The notes beneath the pieces were generated by a model, which searched no databases, was not told where the DNA came from, and saw nothing but the letters and a program-made list of their open reading frames with translations. Shown here one piece after another: positions 1-7,724 of a DNA stretch of 64,000 nt. The DNA is taken from positions 3,162,001 through 3,226,000 of the forward strand of contig NZ_JACCFL010000001.1 in assembly GCF_013410375.1 (NCBI RefSeq). Direction: 5' to 3'. A program made the position numbers and the translations under genes. Positions within the stretch are counted from its first letter, which is position 1. Every line of letters starts with the position of its first letter. Source of the DNA: Leifsonia shinshuensis. GTDB taxonomy: Bacteria > Actinomycetota > Actinomycetes > Actinomycetales > Microbacteriaceae.

Positions 1-1119
1 CGCCGCGCTCGCCCCCCACGCATTCCAGCCGGAGCGCTGCAGGGCCGGCCCCAGATCGCGGGAGCCGGGGTAGTTCACGACCAGGATGTCGAACCCGGAC
101 GCCAGAATCGTGCGGTAGGCGCCGCCGTATCGCAGGTCGTCCCACTCGTGGCTGTCGGGACCACCGTGGAGCGACACGAGGAGCCGGGTGTTCGTCCGTC
201 CCGACCTGAGGTGAATGGTCGGAACGCCGTCGATGACGGACGACACGGTCTCGATGTCGGCGGACGGAGCTGCCGCTCCCGGAGCGGCGCCCCCAGCGGA
301 GCGCCAGTGCGATCCTCCTCGGACGGACGTCACCCGCACGAACGGAGGCGCCGACGCACCGGCCGGGAAGATCGCCGCCGTGCCCTTCACCCGCTCGATG
401 TCGTGCCCGTCCCACAACCCGTAGCCGAATCGCGGATGCACGCAGGCGGCCAGGAATCCTCGACCCCACAGACCCACCTGAACGGGCGACCACTGACCGG
501 GAGGCCGGAGGTCGTGGGAGCCGGCCGCGTCGATGATCGAGAAGTCCCGGACCTCCTTTCCAGATCCGGCGACGAGGTATCGATCGCCGGCGACTCCCAC
601 CACCCGGCCGGGGTGGCGCTCCGTCCGCCGGTCCTCGGCGCGCGAGATCCAATGCGAATGGTCATCGCCGACGAGGACGCCGGTCGAAAGCACCGCGTGA
701 ACCGTCGCCCTCCGACCGACTTCGAGCGTCCGCCGGCTCCCTGTTCGGAGGTTCACGAGGTGCGCGCCCGTCGACGCCGTGATCGCAACATGTCGATCTC
801 CATCCTGGCCGGGGACGACCGTGGACACGGACCAGCTGCCCGGAATCGGGAGCGGTATCACCGACGGCGGCTCCGGGACCAGCAGTCCGTTCTGCAACGC
901 GTATGTTGCCACCACGAGTTTCCGACCATTGACCGAGAAGTCGAAGAGGCAGCGGTCGCCCGGCACGACGAACGGACGGTCGAGGTGCCGGATCGAGACT
1001 TTCCGGTAGTCCGGCGCACCGTAGCGAAGATTCCCGTCCGCGCGGCTGAAGAACCACGTGCTCCGGTCGAACGCGATCGGGACGAGGCTGTCCTCCTCGA
1101 TGAGGCTTCGGATCGGCAT
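1..1119 (-). CDS. Prolyl-oligopeptidase-like alpha/beta hydrolase (S9-type), 3' end beyond left edge
   Basis: 373 codons are visible from an ATG at 1119 and the frame stays open to base 1. The first ~290 residues look like repeated beta-rich blade segments, as in an S9 propeller. Residues 301-373 begin an alpha/beta-hydrolase fold, with HGGPDSHEW at 318-326 matching the HGGP oxyanion region of S9 peptidases and VVNYPGS at 348-354. The catalytic Ser, Asp and His would lie beyond the edge. It starts 6 bases after the MFS gene stop, so it is the last visible gene of a minus-strand operon begun by a 24-codon peptide gene. By analogy with POP-type leader peptidases of some peptide natural products it could trim that peptide; this is inference. 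An esterase or acylaminoacyl peptidase is also possible. Confidence 0.7.
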   Translation of the reverse strand, partial: MPIRSLIEEDSLVPIAFDRSTWFFSRADGNLRYGAPDYRKVSIRHLDRPFVVPGDRCLFDFSVNGRKLVVATYALQNGLLVPEPPSVIPLPIPGSWSVSTVVPGQDGDRHVAITASTGAHLVNLRTGSRRTLEVGRRATVHAVLSTGVLVGDDHSHWISRAEDRRTERHPGRVVGVAGDRYLVAGSGKEVRDFSIIDAAGSHDLRPPGQWSPVQVGLWGRGFLAACVHPRFGYGLWDGHDIERVKGTAAIFPAGASAPPFVRVTSVRGGSHWRSAGGAAPGAAAPSADIETVSSVIDGVPTIHLRSGRTNTRLLVSLHGGPDSHEWDDLRYGGAYRTILASGFDILVVNYPGSRDLGPALQRSGWNAWGASAA

Positions 1120-1125
1120 CCCGGT

Positions 1126-2310
1126 TCAGGAGCCGGTGCGGGCCGGCGCGGCTCGCGCGTGGCGCCGGAGCAAAGTCGGCAGCAGAAGCGCGTTGAGGAC
1201 GGTGATCGCCCCGGCCAGAACGGCCAGGCCGACCGGTCCCACGGACACCCAGAGGCCTCCGCCGACCGCGCCGCCTGTCGCATCGCCCACCAGGAAGGCG
1301 GTCTGGGAGATCCCGAACAGTGCGCCGGCCGACGCACCGGGCATGACGGCGTATTGAATCGTCTCCTCGGCGACGACGGCGATCGCGACGAAGGCGGCCC
1401 GCGCGAGGAACAGTCCGGCGACGAGGACCACCGACACATCGAGCACGAGGGCGACCGCGGCCGTGGACAGGCCCGTGACCAGCTCCGTCACGAAGAACAG
1501 CCGGAACGGCCGCTCACCGATCCCCCGTCTCGTTATCCACCAGGTCACGAGCAACTGCACGACGCTCATCGAAGCGACGACGATCGCTGCGACGGAGTCG
1601 GTCAGCCCGCCCTGGGTGAGGAACAACGGAAGAAACGGGGTGACGAGGCTGACATAGAGCCCCGACAGACCTCCGATGATCGCGAGCCGGACGGCCAGTG
1701 CTGAGAACGAGCCGCGCGGCGGTCTCTCCTCGGGAGCCGGTTTCGGGTTCGCACGCTCCGCTTTCACCGCGACGAGCAGCCACACGCACCCGATGAGCAC
1801 CACGGCCGGAGCCAGTGCCAACGCGATCGAGGGCCCGAAGTCGGAGGCGCCCACCAGCGCGAAGATCCCCGCCGCTCCGAGCGTTCCCACGAGCACGCCG
1901 AGTTGGTTGCCGAGGTTCCGACCGGCGACGATCCCTGGAATCTCCTCGTCGGAGGCCTTCGATCGGATCTACGGCCGGATGCCCACCAGCGCCAGCGAGG
2001 CGCCCGCGCCCGCGATGAAGGAGAAGACGACCGTGGGGAGGAGGTCGGTCATCAGCCGACCGGCGATCCCGATCGCGTAGGCGACCGTGCCGATGCGCAT
2101 CGCGTTCACGCCGCCGATCCGGTCGGCCAGAGTGCCCCAGAGGAACGAGAATCCGCCCGCGACCGCCATCACCGCGTACCCGACTCCGAACGCGACCAGG
2201 GCGCCGGCGTTGTCGTAGTGGAGCGGCTGCGCGACCTTCGACATCCACATCCCGGCCGCGAAAAGAGCCGAGAAGACTCCGAGCTGCGTGCGGAGGCTGA
2301 TGCTCTTCAT
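1126..2310 (-). pseudogene. MFS transporter interrupted by an in-frame TAG codon
   Basis: Starts at ATG 2310, overlapping the TPR gene stop as ATGA. The first 113 codons encode about four membrane helices (opening MKSISLRTQLGVFSALFAAG) with the MFS loop LADRIGG near residues 62-68. Codon 114 is TAG (1969-1971). The same frame then continues without a gap, through residues such as EEIPGIVAGRNLGNQLG and further helices, to a TGA at 1126-1128, giving 394 codons if read through. Frame and family likeness persist on both sides, so this is a point nonsense change, a sequencing error or a suppressed codon, not two genes. In context it would export the product of the peptide locus. Internal reinitiation at codon ATG 1896 is conceivable but would give half a transporter. 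Confidence 0.75.
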
Positions 2311-3827
2311 CGAACGAGGGCGTCGTGATTCGATCGCAGCGCCTCCGAGCGCGGATAGCGCTCGAGTGCGGCGAGGAGGGAGCCGACCGCCTCCTGACGT
2401 CGCCCGTTCCGGAGCATCGTCTCGGCGCGGAGGATCGCGTGGCGCTCGAACTCCTTCGCACTCATCCGCGCGATCACCGCAGTCTCCAGGGCACGCTCGG
2501 CGGCCTCCGTCCGCCCGGCCAAGATCCAATGATGGGCGGCGTCGAGACGGGCCTTGTCGCTCGCGTGATCGAGCCTCGCAGCGCGTTCGTAGGCTTCCGC
2601 GGCGGACGACCATTGCTGCACCTGTCCGAGAGAGAATCCGAGCAGGCTCCACGCCACGGGCAACGACGAGTCGATCTCGATCGCCTCCCGGCACCGGGCG
2701 ACCGCGTCTTCGCGCCGGCCGCCCGCGGCAAGGCACTTCGCGGCCTCCAGCCGATACTCCGCCATGTGCGGATCGACGGCGATCAGTCGTTCGTACGCGG
2801 CGATCGCCTCCTCGAACCGACCCAGGCGCTGCAGGCATTGCGCGAGGTTGTACATCAGCACGGAGCGATGGATGGCGATCTTCTCGCTCGTGCCGCTGAG
2901 TCTCTCGATGCCGGTCTGCAGCGAGCGCAGGGCCTCCTCGACTTCGCCGCGCCGGAAGAGGATCAGGGCGTAGCCGTTGCGATTGAAGACTTCGTCGAAG
3001 ACGACGGAATCGCTCGAACGCTCGGCCTCGGGGAGACGGTCGAAAAGCGCGAACGCCTCATTGAGCAGTTCACCGCTCGTCTCCAGGTCGCGCAGACCGT
3101 CCGGATGGTGCCGAGCGTAGAGCATTGCTTTCCCGTACAGTGCGCGGATCCCGTCAAGCGGGTCATCGCTGTCCGCCCAGCGGTCGTAGTAGTACTCGGC
3201 CGTCTCCGTCTGGTCGAGCATCGCGTGGCCGATAGCCAGGAGGTTCCAGACCCGTGCTGAGCTCTCTGCCGCGGCGAGACGGCGGCCGAGTCCGACCGCT
3301 GTCCAGGCATCCCCCGCATTGACGAAGTCGAAAGCGGCCCGCCACACGCGGTCGGCGTCGTCCGCGCTCGGAAGGCGCTCGAGTGCATCGAGCAGCTCTC
3401 CGGTCTCCGGGTCGACGGCCGGAGCCGAGCGGACCAGACGCGCTTCGGAGTACTCGACGGTCCAGCCGGCGACGGCCGCCGCGATCCGCAGCAGCTCCCT
3501 GCTCGGCCCGTCGATCGCAGCGGCATTGCCGATGCGCACCGAGACCGGGCCGCGGGCCGTCGCCCATTCAGCAAGGCGGATGTAGTTCCTCTCTACGCGG
3601 CGACGCTGGAAGAAGCGGATCTGTTCGTCCGCCGACGCCGCGTCGGTGAGAGACGTCGCCCCCTCGCGCACGAACGCCGTCAGCTTCGCATCGAGCGGAT
3701 AGAGCAGCCGAAGGCTCCGTGCGACGGCGAGGTCCGCGACGCGGGGCGTGAGCCCGAGTCCGGAAAGGACGAGCTTCGCGGTTCCGAAGGAGATGACGTC
3801 CTGATCGGGAGCGTCGACAGTGATCAT
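2307..3827 (-). CDS. Tetratricopeptide-repeat protein of the small-peptide locus
   Basis: 506 aa. Residues ~1-150 form a region I do not recognise. From about residue 160 onward the protein is helical repeats; clear TPR units include RSVLMYNLAQCLQRLGRFEE, followed by AIAAYERLIAVDP and WSLLGFSLGQVQQW. No helix-turn-helix, transmembrane segment or enzymatic motif is visible. It follows the 24-codon peptide gene by 66 bases that contain a strong hairpin, and overlaps the MFS start as ATGA. The TPR part probably binds a peptide or protein partner; in this setting it could escort the small peptide or act as a peptide receptor as in RRNPP proteins, but it lacks their DNA-binding domain. Codon use is looser than in genes to the right, suggesting transfer. 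Confidence 0.8.
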   Translation of the reverse strand: MITVDAPDQDVISFGTAKLVLSGLGLTPRVADLAVARSLRLLYPLDAKLTAFVREGATSLTDAASADEQIRFFQRRRVERNYIRLAEWATARGPVSVRIGNAAAIDGPSRELLRIAAAVAGWTVEYSEARLVRSAPAVDPETGELLDALERLPSADDADRVWRAAFDFVNAGDAWTAVGLGRRLAAAESSARVWNLLAIGHAMLDQTETAEYYYDRWADSDDPLDGIRALYGKAMLYARHHPDGLRDLETSGELLNEAFALFDRLPEAERSSDSVVFDEVFNRNGYALILFRRGEVEEALRSLQTGIERLSGTSEKIAIHRSVLMYNLAQCLQRLGRFEEAIAAYERLIAVDPHMAEYRLEAAKCLAAGGRREDAVARCREAIEIDSSLPVAWSLLGFSLGQVQQWSSAAEAYERAARLDHASDKARLDAAHHWILAGRTEAAERALETAVIARMSAKEFERHAILRAETMLRNGRRQEAVGSLLAALERYPRSEALRSNHDALVR

Positions 3828-3857
3828 GAGTGCCTCAGGAGGATCGAAGACGGGACA

Positions 3858-3886
3858 GGGGGGACGCCGCGATGCGGCGTCCCCCC
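3858..3886 (-). terminator. Perfect 13-bp hairpin between peptide gene and TPR gene
   Basis: Arms at 3858-3870 and 3874-3886 are exact complements (GGGGGGACGCCGC and its reverse complement) with a 3-base loop. It starts 7 bases after the peptide stop codon. No T-run follows on the minus strand, so it is more likely a partial terminator or a 3'-end stabiliser. That would give excess peptide mRNA over downstream genes, a common arrangement for precursor-peptide genes. Confidence 0.75.
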
Positions 3887-3893
3887 TGAGGAG

Positions 3894-3968
3894 TCAGAAG
3901 ACCTTGCCGCCGTACAGGACGGCGAAGTCCACCTTGTCCTCCGTGGGCGTCTCGACTGTCAGCTCCAT
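3894..3968 (-). CDS. 24-residue candidate precursor or signal peptide
   Basis: ATG at 3968, TGA at 3894-3896. An AGGGAG ribosome site lies about 6 bases upstream. The peptide opens MELTVETPTEDKVD, acidic and leader-like, and ends with the hydrophobic, glycine-containing tail FAVLYGGKVF. It has no signal peptide and no cysteine. It leads a run of minus-strand genes (TPR protein, MFS exporter, S9-type hydrolase) and is followed at once by a 13-bp hairpin. This layout is what one expects for a ribosomally made, exported small peptide or peptide signal. I do not recognise the peptide family. No modifying enzyme is seen, though the locus continues beyond the left edge. A regulatory leader peptide is the main alternative. 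Confidence 0.6.
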   Translation of the reverse strand: MELTVETPTEDKVDFAVLYGGKVF

Positions 3969-4063
3969 GGCTGCTCCCTTCGTTGTGAGGAACGGGCGTT
4001 CCCCCGAACCAAGGTACTCAATCTCACACTCAAATACTACGCTTGCATTTCACAATTGTTGAG
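3969..4063 (-). promoter_or_regulatory. AT-richer leader upstream of the 24-codon peptide gene
   Basis: These 95 bases are clearly less GC-rich than the rest of the window. They include an ACAATTGT palindrome at 4052-4059 and a TAGTAT hexamer (minus strand, 4034-4039) that could be a -10 box. I could not find a convincing -35 at the right spacing. The region presumably holds the promoter and operator of the peptide locus. Confidence 0.45.
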
Positions 4064-4606
4064 CTAGAGCTCCACCTCCGCCGCGCTCACCACCGCGAAC
4101 TCCTGCCCCGGGTACCGCAGCCCCGAGAAGTACCGGTTGGTGTGTGCGACGATCTGCTCCGCGCCGATCGTCACGCCCTCCCACTCGGCGTCGGTCGTGG
4201 TGTGCGCGTCGCCGACCAGCACTACGTCGTAGCCGCGGACGGCCGCGCTCTGGGTGGTGGTGCGGATGCAGTAGTCGCTCTGCGCGCCTGCGACGACGAG
4301 GCGGGTGGCGTCCAGACGCTCCAGCACCTCGTCGAGGTCGGTGCCGGCGAACGCGTCGCGGTACTCCTTGCGGACCCGCGCCTCGCCGGCGGCGGGGACG
4401 AGGCCGTCGGCGAGCTGCCAGGGCGCGCTCTCCCACGGGAGGTCCTCCGCCTCGTGCTGCACCCAGACCACCGGGGCGCCCGCGGCGCGGGCGCGGTCGA
4501 CCAGGGCGGCGGTGCGGGCGACGACGCCGTCCGCGTCCAGGCAGCCGGGGAGCACCCCCTTCTGCAGGTCGATCACGAGCAGGACGGTGGGGTTCGTGTC
4601 GGTCAC
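4064..4606 (-). CDS. Cysteine hydrolase of the isochorismatase family
   Basis: 180 aa from GTG 4606. It has the isochorismatase-like fold: catalytic Asp13 in VIDLQKG, Lys80 in [10 protein letters not shown] and nucleophile Cys113 in [16 protein letters not shown], the usual Asp-Lys-Cys triad. Family members hydrolyse amides or vinyl ethers such as nicotinamide or isochorismate; the substrate here cannot be read from sequence. It is cytoplasmic with no signal peptide. It is divergent from the Nudix gene, 39 bases away, so the two may share a promoter region. Frames upstream of GTG 4606 run antisense over the Nudix gene and were rejected. Its 3' end abuts the AT-rich leader of the peptide locus, which is transcribed in the same direction. 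Confidence 0.88.
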   Translation of the reverse strand: MTDTNPTVLLVIDLQKGVLPGCLDADGVVARTAALVDRARAAGAPVVWVQHEAEDLPWESAPWQLADGLVPAAGEARVRKEYRDAFAGTDLDEVLERLDATRLVVAGAQSDYCIRTTTQSAAVRGYDVVLVGDAHTTTDAEWEGVTIGAEQIVAHTNRYFSGLRYPGQEFAVVSAAEVEL

Positions 4607-4645
4607 GTGTCCATCCTGGCATCCCGGACGGGGCAGGATGGGACG

Positions 4646-5095
4646 GTGACCAGCCCCGCTCTCCCCCTCCGGGTCGTCGCCGCCGTGATCGTGCGGGACG
4701 GCGCCGTGCTCGCCTGCCGGCGGGCCCCGCACAAGGACGCGGCGGGGAGGTGGGAGTTCCCCGGCGGCAAGGTGGAGCCCGGCGAGGCCCCCGCCGAGGC
4801 GCTGCGGCGGGAGCTGCGCGAGGAGCTCGGTGTGGAGGTGCGGGTGGGCCGGCTGCTGGACCGCTCGGTGACCGGGCGGGTCGACCTCGCCTGCTACGCC
4901 GCGACCCTGCTCGGCGACCCGCCGTCCGCGTCCACCGACCACGACGCGCTGGAGTGGCGCCGTACCGACGCCCTCGGGGGCCTGGACTGGGCCGACGCCG
5001 ACCGGCCGGTGGTGGCGGTGCTCGGGGCGCTGGCTGCAAACCAGCTCGCGGCGGCCGCCGTGCCCGCCCCGATCGAGGAGGAGGACGCCCGATGA
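4646..5095 (+). CDS. Nudix hydrolase (MutT-like NTP pyrophosphohydrolase)
   Basis: 149 aa from GTG 4646. The complete Nudix box (GX5EX7REUXEEXGU) spans residues ~41-63, running from the G before KVEPGE to REELGVE. Length and the N-terminal [19 protein letters not shown] fit MutT/CTP-pyrophosphohydrolase enzymes that clear oxidised nucleotides such as 8-oxo-dGTP. It overlaps the alcohol dehydrogenase start by ATGA, so the two are translationally coupled, though no metabolic link is obvious. The start was chosen because an ATG three bases upstream (4640) is out of frame and the conserved N-terminus begins right after this GTG. Confidence 0.9.
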   Translation: MTSPALPLRVVAAVIVRDGAVLACRRAPHKDAAGRWEFPGGKVEPGEAPAEALRRELREELGVEVRVGRLLDRSVTGRVDLACYAATLLGDPPSASTDHDALEWRRTDALGGLDWADADRPVVAVLGALAANQLAAAAVPAPIEEEDAR

Positions 5096-6126
5096 AGGCG
5101 CTGTACTACGAGACGTTCGCCGGCCCGGTGTCGGTCGGCGACCTCCCCGCGCCCGACCTGCCCGACGGCGGCGCGCTGATCCGCGTCGGCGCCTCCGGGC
5201 TGTGCCGCAGCGACTGGCACGCCTGGGCCGGCCACGACGACTCCGTGCACCTCCCGCACGTGCCGGGCCACGAGTTCGCCGGGGTGGTGGAGGCGGTCGG
5301 CCCCGGCGTCCAGCGCTGGCGGCCGGGCGACCGGGTCACCGCGCCGTTCGTCAACGGCTGCGGACGGTGCGAGTGGTGCCGTTCCGGTCAGGCGCAGGTC
5401 TGCCCGGAGCAGACCCAGCCCGGGTTCACGCACGCGGGCTCGCACGCCGAGCTCGTCGCGGTGCGCGCGGCCGACCTCAACCTGGTCGCGGTGCCGGACG
5501 GACTCCCCGATGCCGCCGCCGCGGCGCTCGGCTGCCGGTTCGCGACGGCGTACCGGGCGCTGACGGCGCGCGCGGGCCTGCGCTCCGGCGAATGGATCGC
5601 GGTCTACGGCGCGGGCGGCGTCGGGCTGAGCGCCATCGTCATCGCCCGTGCCCTCGGCGCCCGGCCGATCGCGATCGACCGGTCGCCGGCCGCACTGGAG
5701 ACCGCCGCCCGCCTCGGCGCGGAGCACACGCTGCCGGCCGGACCCGACGCGCCGGACGCCATCGCCGCGCTGACCTCCGGCGGGGCCCACGTCTCGGTCG
5801 ACGCGGTCGGGTCGGCGGACACCGCCGCCGCGAGTGTGCTCTCGCTGCGGCGCCGCGGCCGGCACGTGCAGATCGGACTGCTCTCCGGCGGGATGCCCGT
5901 GCTGCCGCTGGACCGCGCGATCGCGTGGGAGCTCGACATCCTCGGCAGCCACGGGATGGCGGCCGCGGACTATCCGGGGATGCTCGCGCTGGTCGCCTCC
6001 GGCGCCCTCCGGCCGGAGCTGCTGGTCGGCCGCACCGTCGGGCTCGCGGAGGCCGCGCGGCTCCTGCCGCTCGCCGAGGCCGCCCCCTCCACCGGCATCA
6101 CCGTGCTCGACCCCGCCCTCCCGTAG
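5092..6126 (+). CDS. Zinc-dependent alcohol dehydrogenase family protein
   Basis: 344 aa medium-chain dehydrogenase. The catalytic zinc ligands are visible as Cys38 (GLCRSDWH) and His60-Glu61 (GHEFAG). The structural zinc site is Cys90, Cys93, Cys96 and Cys104. The nucleotide-binding turn GAGGVGLS is at ~173-180, followed by a Rossmann half; Asp at the end of the second strand (AIDRS) favours NAD+ over NADP+. It oxidises an alcohol or polyol to a carbonyl; the substrate is unknown. Translationally coupled to the Nudix gene by ATGA. The residues [15 protein letters not shown] are typical of the threonine/alcohol dehydrogenase branch. It has no signal peptide. Confidence 0.9.
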   Translation: MKALYYETFAGPVSVGDLPAPDLPDGGALIRVGASGLCRSDWHAWAGHDDSVHLPHVPGHEFAGVVEAVGPGVQRWRPGDRVTAPFVNGCGRCEWCRSGQAQVCPEQTQPGFTHAGSHAELVAVRAADLNLVAVPDGLPDAAAAALGCRFATAYRALTARAGLRSGEWIAVYGAGGVGLSAIVIARALGARPIAIDRSPAALETAARLGAEHTLPAGPDAPDAIAALTSGGAHVSVDAVGSADTAAASVLSLRRRGRHVQIGLLSGGMPVLPLDRAIAWELDILGSHGMAAADYPGMLALVASGALRPELLVGRTVGLAEAARLLPLAEAAPSTGITVLDPALP

Positions 6127-6214
6127 CGCCTCCCGCGGTGGCGACGACGGAAGTCGTCCGGAATTCGACGGCGGCGGGCCGGATCTGTGCGATACGGCGC
6201 GCCAGGATGGAGGC

Positions 6215-6820
6215 ATGCGCCTCGCCGACATCCCCGCCCCCGACTCCGTCGCCGCCCGCGCCGCCCTCGAACTGGCCACCGAGTACCACACGCCCGCGCT
6301 GCTCAACCACGTGCTGCGGTCGTGGCTGTGGGCGGAGGGCTTCGCCACCGTCGAGGGACTCCACGGCATCGACCGCGAGCTGCTCTACGTGTCCGCCGTC
6401 CTGCACGACATCGGGATCGTCCCCGCCTTCGACAACCACACCCTCGCCTACGAGGACGCGGGCGGGCACGTCGCGAAGGCGCTCACCGCGGGGGCGGGCT
6501 GGCCCGCCGCGCGCCGGACCCGCGCGCACGAGGTGATCGTGCGGCACAACTGGCCGGAGGTCGACCCCGCGTTCGACCCGGAGGGTCACCTCCTGGAGAT
6601 CGCGACCGGCCTGGACATCTCCGGAGCGCGGCCCGACGCGCTTCCGCTGGAGTTCCGCCGGGAGGTCGTGACGGCGTTCCCGCGGCTCACCCTGGCCGCC
6701 GAGTTCACGGCGTGCGTCACCGACCAGGCCGAGCGCAAGCCGGACACCGCCGCGCAGCGCATCGTGGCCGGCGGCGTCGCCGGCAAGCTGCAGCGGAACC
6801 CGCTGGAGTCGCTCGGCTGA
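6215..6820 (+). CDS. HD-domain hydrolase
   Basis: 201 aa from ATG 6215, which has GGAGGC immediately upstream. The HD signature is visible as His32 (LLNHVLRSW), His64-Asp65 (VLHDIG) and a later His in AHEVIVRHNWPEVD, so a metal-dependent phosphohydrolase fold is intact. Length and residues resemble the cyanamide hydratase/HD family often found as single genes in actinobacteria. The natural substrate is not deducible. It starts 88 bases after the alcohol dehydrogenase and ends 22 bases before the next gene, so it may have its own promoter in the first gap. Confidence 0.85.
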   Translation: MRLADIPAPDSVAARAALELATEYHTPALLNHVLRSWLWAEGFATVEGLHGIDRELLYVSAVLHDIGIVPAFDNHTLAYEDAGGHVAKALTAGAGWPAARRTRAHEVIVRHNWPEVDPAFDPEGHLLEIATGLDISGARPDALPLEFRREVVTAFPRLTLAAEFTACVTDQAERKPDTAAQRIVAGGVAGKLQRNPLESLG

Positions 6821-6842
6821 CCCGGCGACGTATCCTCGTCTG

Positions 6843-7724
6843 GTGACCATCCCGCTCCCCGCCACCGCCTGGCGCGCCCGCGAAGCCGCGCACGCCGAGC
6901 GCGCGGACGCGCTCACGGCCGGTCACCGCGCCCGGGCCGCGCGGGGTGAGAAGCACCCGATCGAGGACTTCCTCTTCACCTACTACTCCTACTCGCCCGC
7001 CGTGCTGCGCCGCTGGCATCCCGGCGCGGACATCGAACTGCTGGACGCCGCGGGCGAGCCGCGCGCCTCCTGGCGCTGGTACTCCCCCGGCGCGACGCCC
7101 GGCGGGCTCGTCGTGGACCGCGCGGGCATGCAGCGCGAGAAGGCGCCGCTCCTGACGACCGTCGAGCGGATCCTCCGCTCGACGGCGGCACGGCCGGGGA
7201 GCTTCGGCTGCTTCGGGCTGCACGAGTGGGCGATGGTCTACCGGCAGGACGAGCACCGCCACGACGTGCCGCTGCGGCTCGGCCGGAGCGGCACCGACGC
7301 CGTCGTGGAGGCCGGGGAGCTGCGCTGCACCCACATCGACGCCTTCCGGTTCTTCACTCCGGACGCGGTCCCGCGCAACCGGTTCGCGCCGACCAGGGAG
7401 ACCCAGCCGGACCTGGAGCAGCCCGGCTGCCTGCACGCCGGGATGGACGTCTACAAGTGGGCGATGAAGCTCGGCCCGCTGGTCCCCGGCGAGCTCTTGC
7501 TCGACGCGTTCGAGCTCGCCCGCGACATCCGGCTGCTCGACATGCAGGCCTCGCCCTACGACATGCGGCCGTGGGGCGCGGAGCCGGTGCGGATCGAGAC
7601 GGCGGAGGGCAAGGCCGAGTACGTGCGCCGCCAGCGCGCGTTCGCCGAGCGGTCGAACGCCCTGCGCGGCCAGGTGCTCGACGCGGCCGGGCTCACGCCC
7701 GCCGCGGACCGCGTTCCGGCCTAG
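6843..7724 (+). CDS. Conserved actinobacterial protein commonly labelled 3-methyladenine DNA glycosylase
   Basis: 293 aa from GTG 6843. Recognisable family residues include HPIEDFLFTYYSYSP, FGCFGLHEWAMVYR, HIDAFRFFTPDAVPRN, QPGCLHAGMDVYKWAMKLGP and ASPYDMRPWG. Actinobacterial relatives carry the label 3-methyladenine DNA glycosylase, but I see no helix-hairpin-helix or other glycosylase motif, so the label may be inherited rather than proven. The many conserved His, Asp and Trp residues suggest a metal- or nucleotide-binding enzyme. It follows the HD gene by 22 bases and may share its transcript. Its TAG stop overlaps the TAG stop of the convergent PBP gene in the sequence CTAG at 7721-7724. 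Confidence 0.75.
   Translation: MTIPLPATAWRAREAAHAERADALTAGHRARAARGEKHPIEDFLFTYYSYSPAVLRRWHPGADIELLDAAGEPRASWRWYSPGATPGGLVVDRAGMQREKAPLLTTVERILRSTAARPGSFGCFGLHEWAMVYRQDEHRHDVPLRLGRSGTDAVVEAGELRCTHIDAFRFFTPDAVPRNRFAPTRETQPDLEQPGCLHAGMDVYKWAMKLGPLVPGELLLDAFELARDIRLLDMQASPYDMRPWGAEPVRIETAEGKAEYVRRQRAFAERSNALRGQVLDAAGLTPAADRVPA

Noticed and set aside
148..1704. Plus-strand frame of ~518 codons opposite the hydrolase and MFS genes
   Set aside because: Product is Arg/Glu/Asp-rich low complexity; the opposite-strand frames carry clear family motifs.
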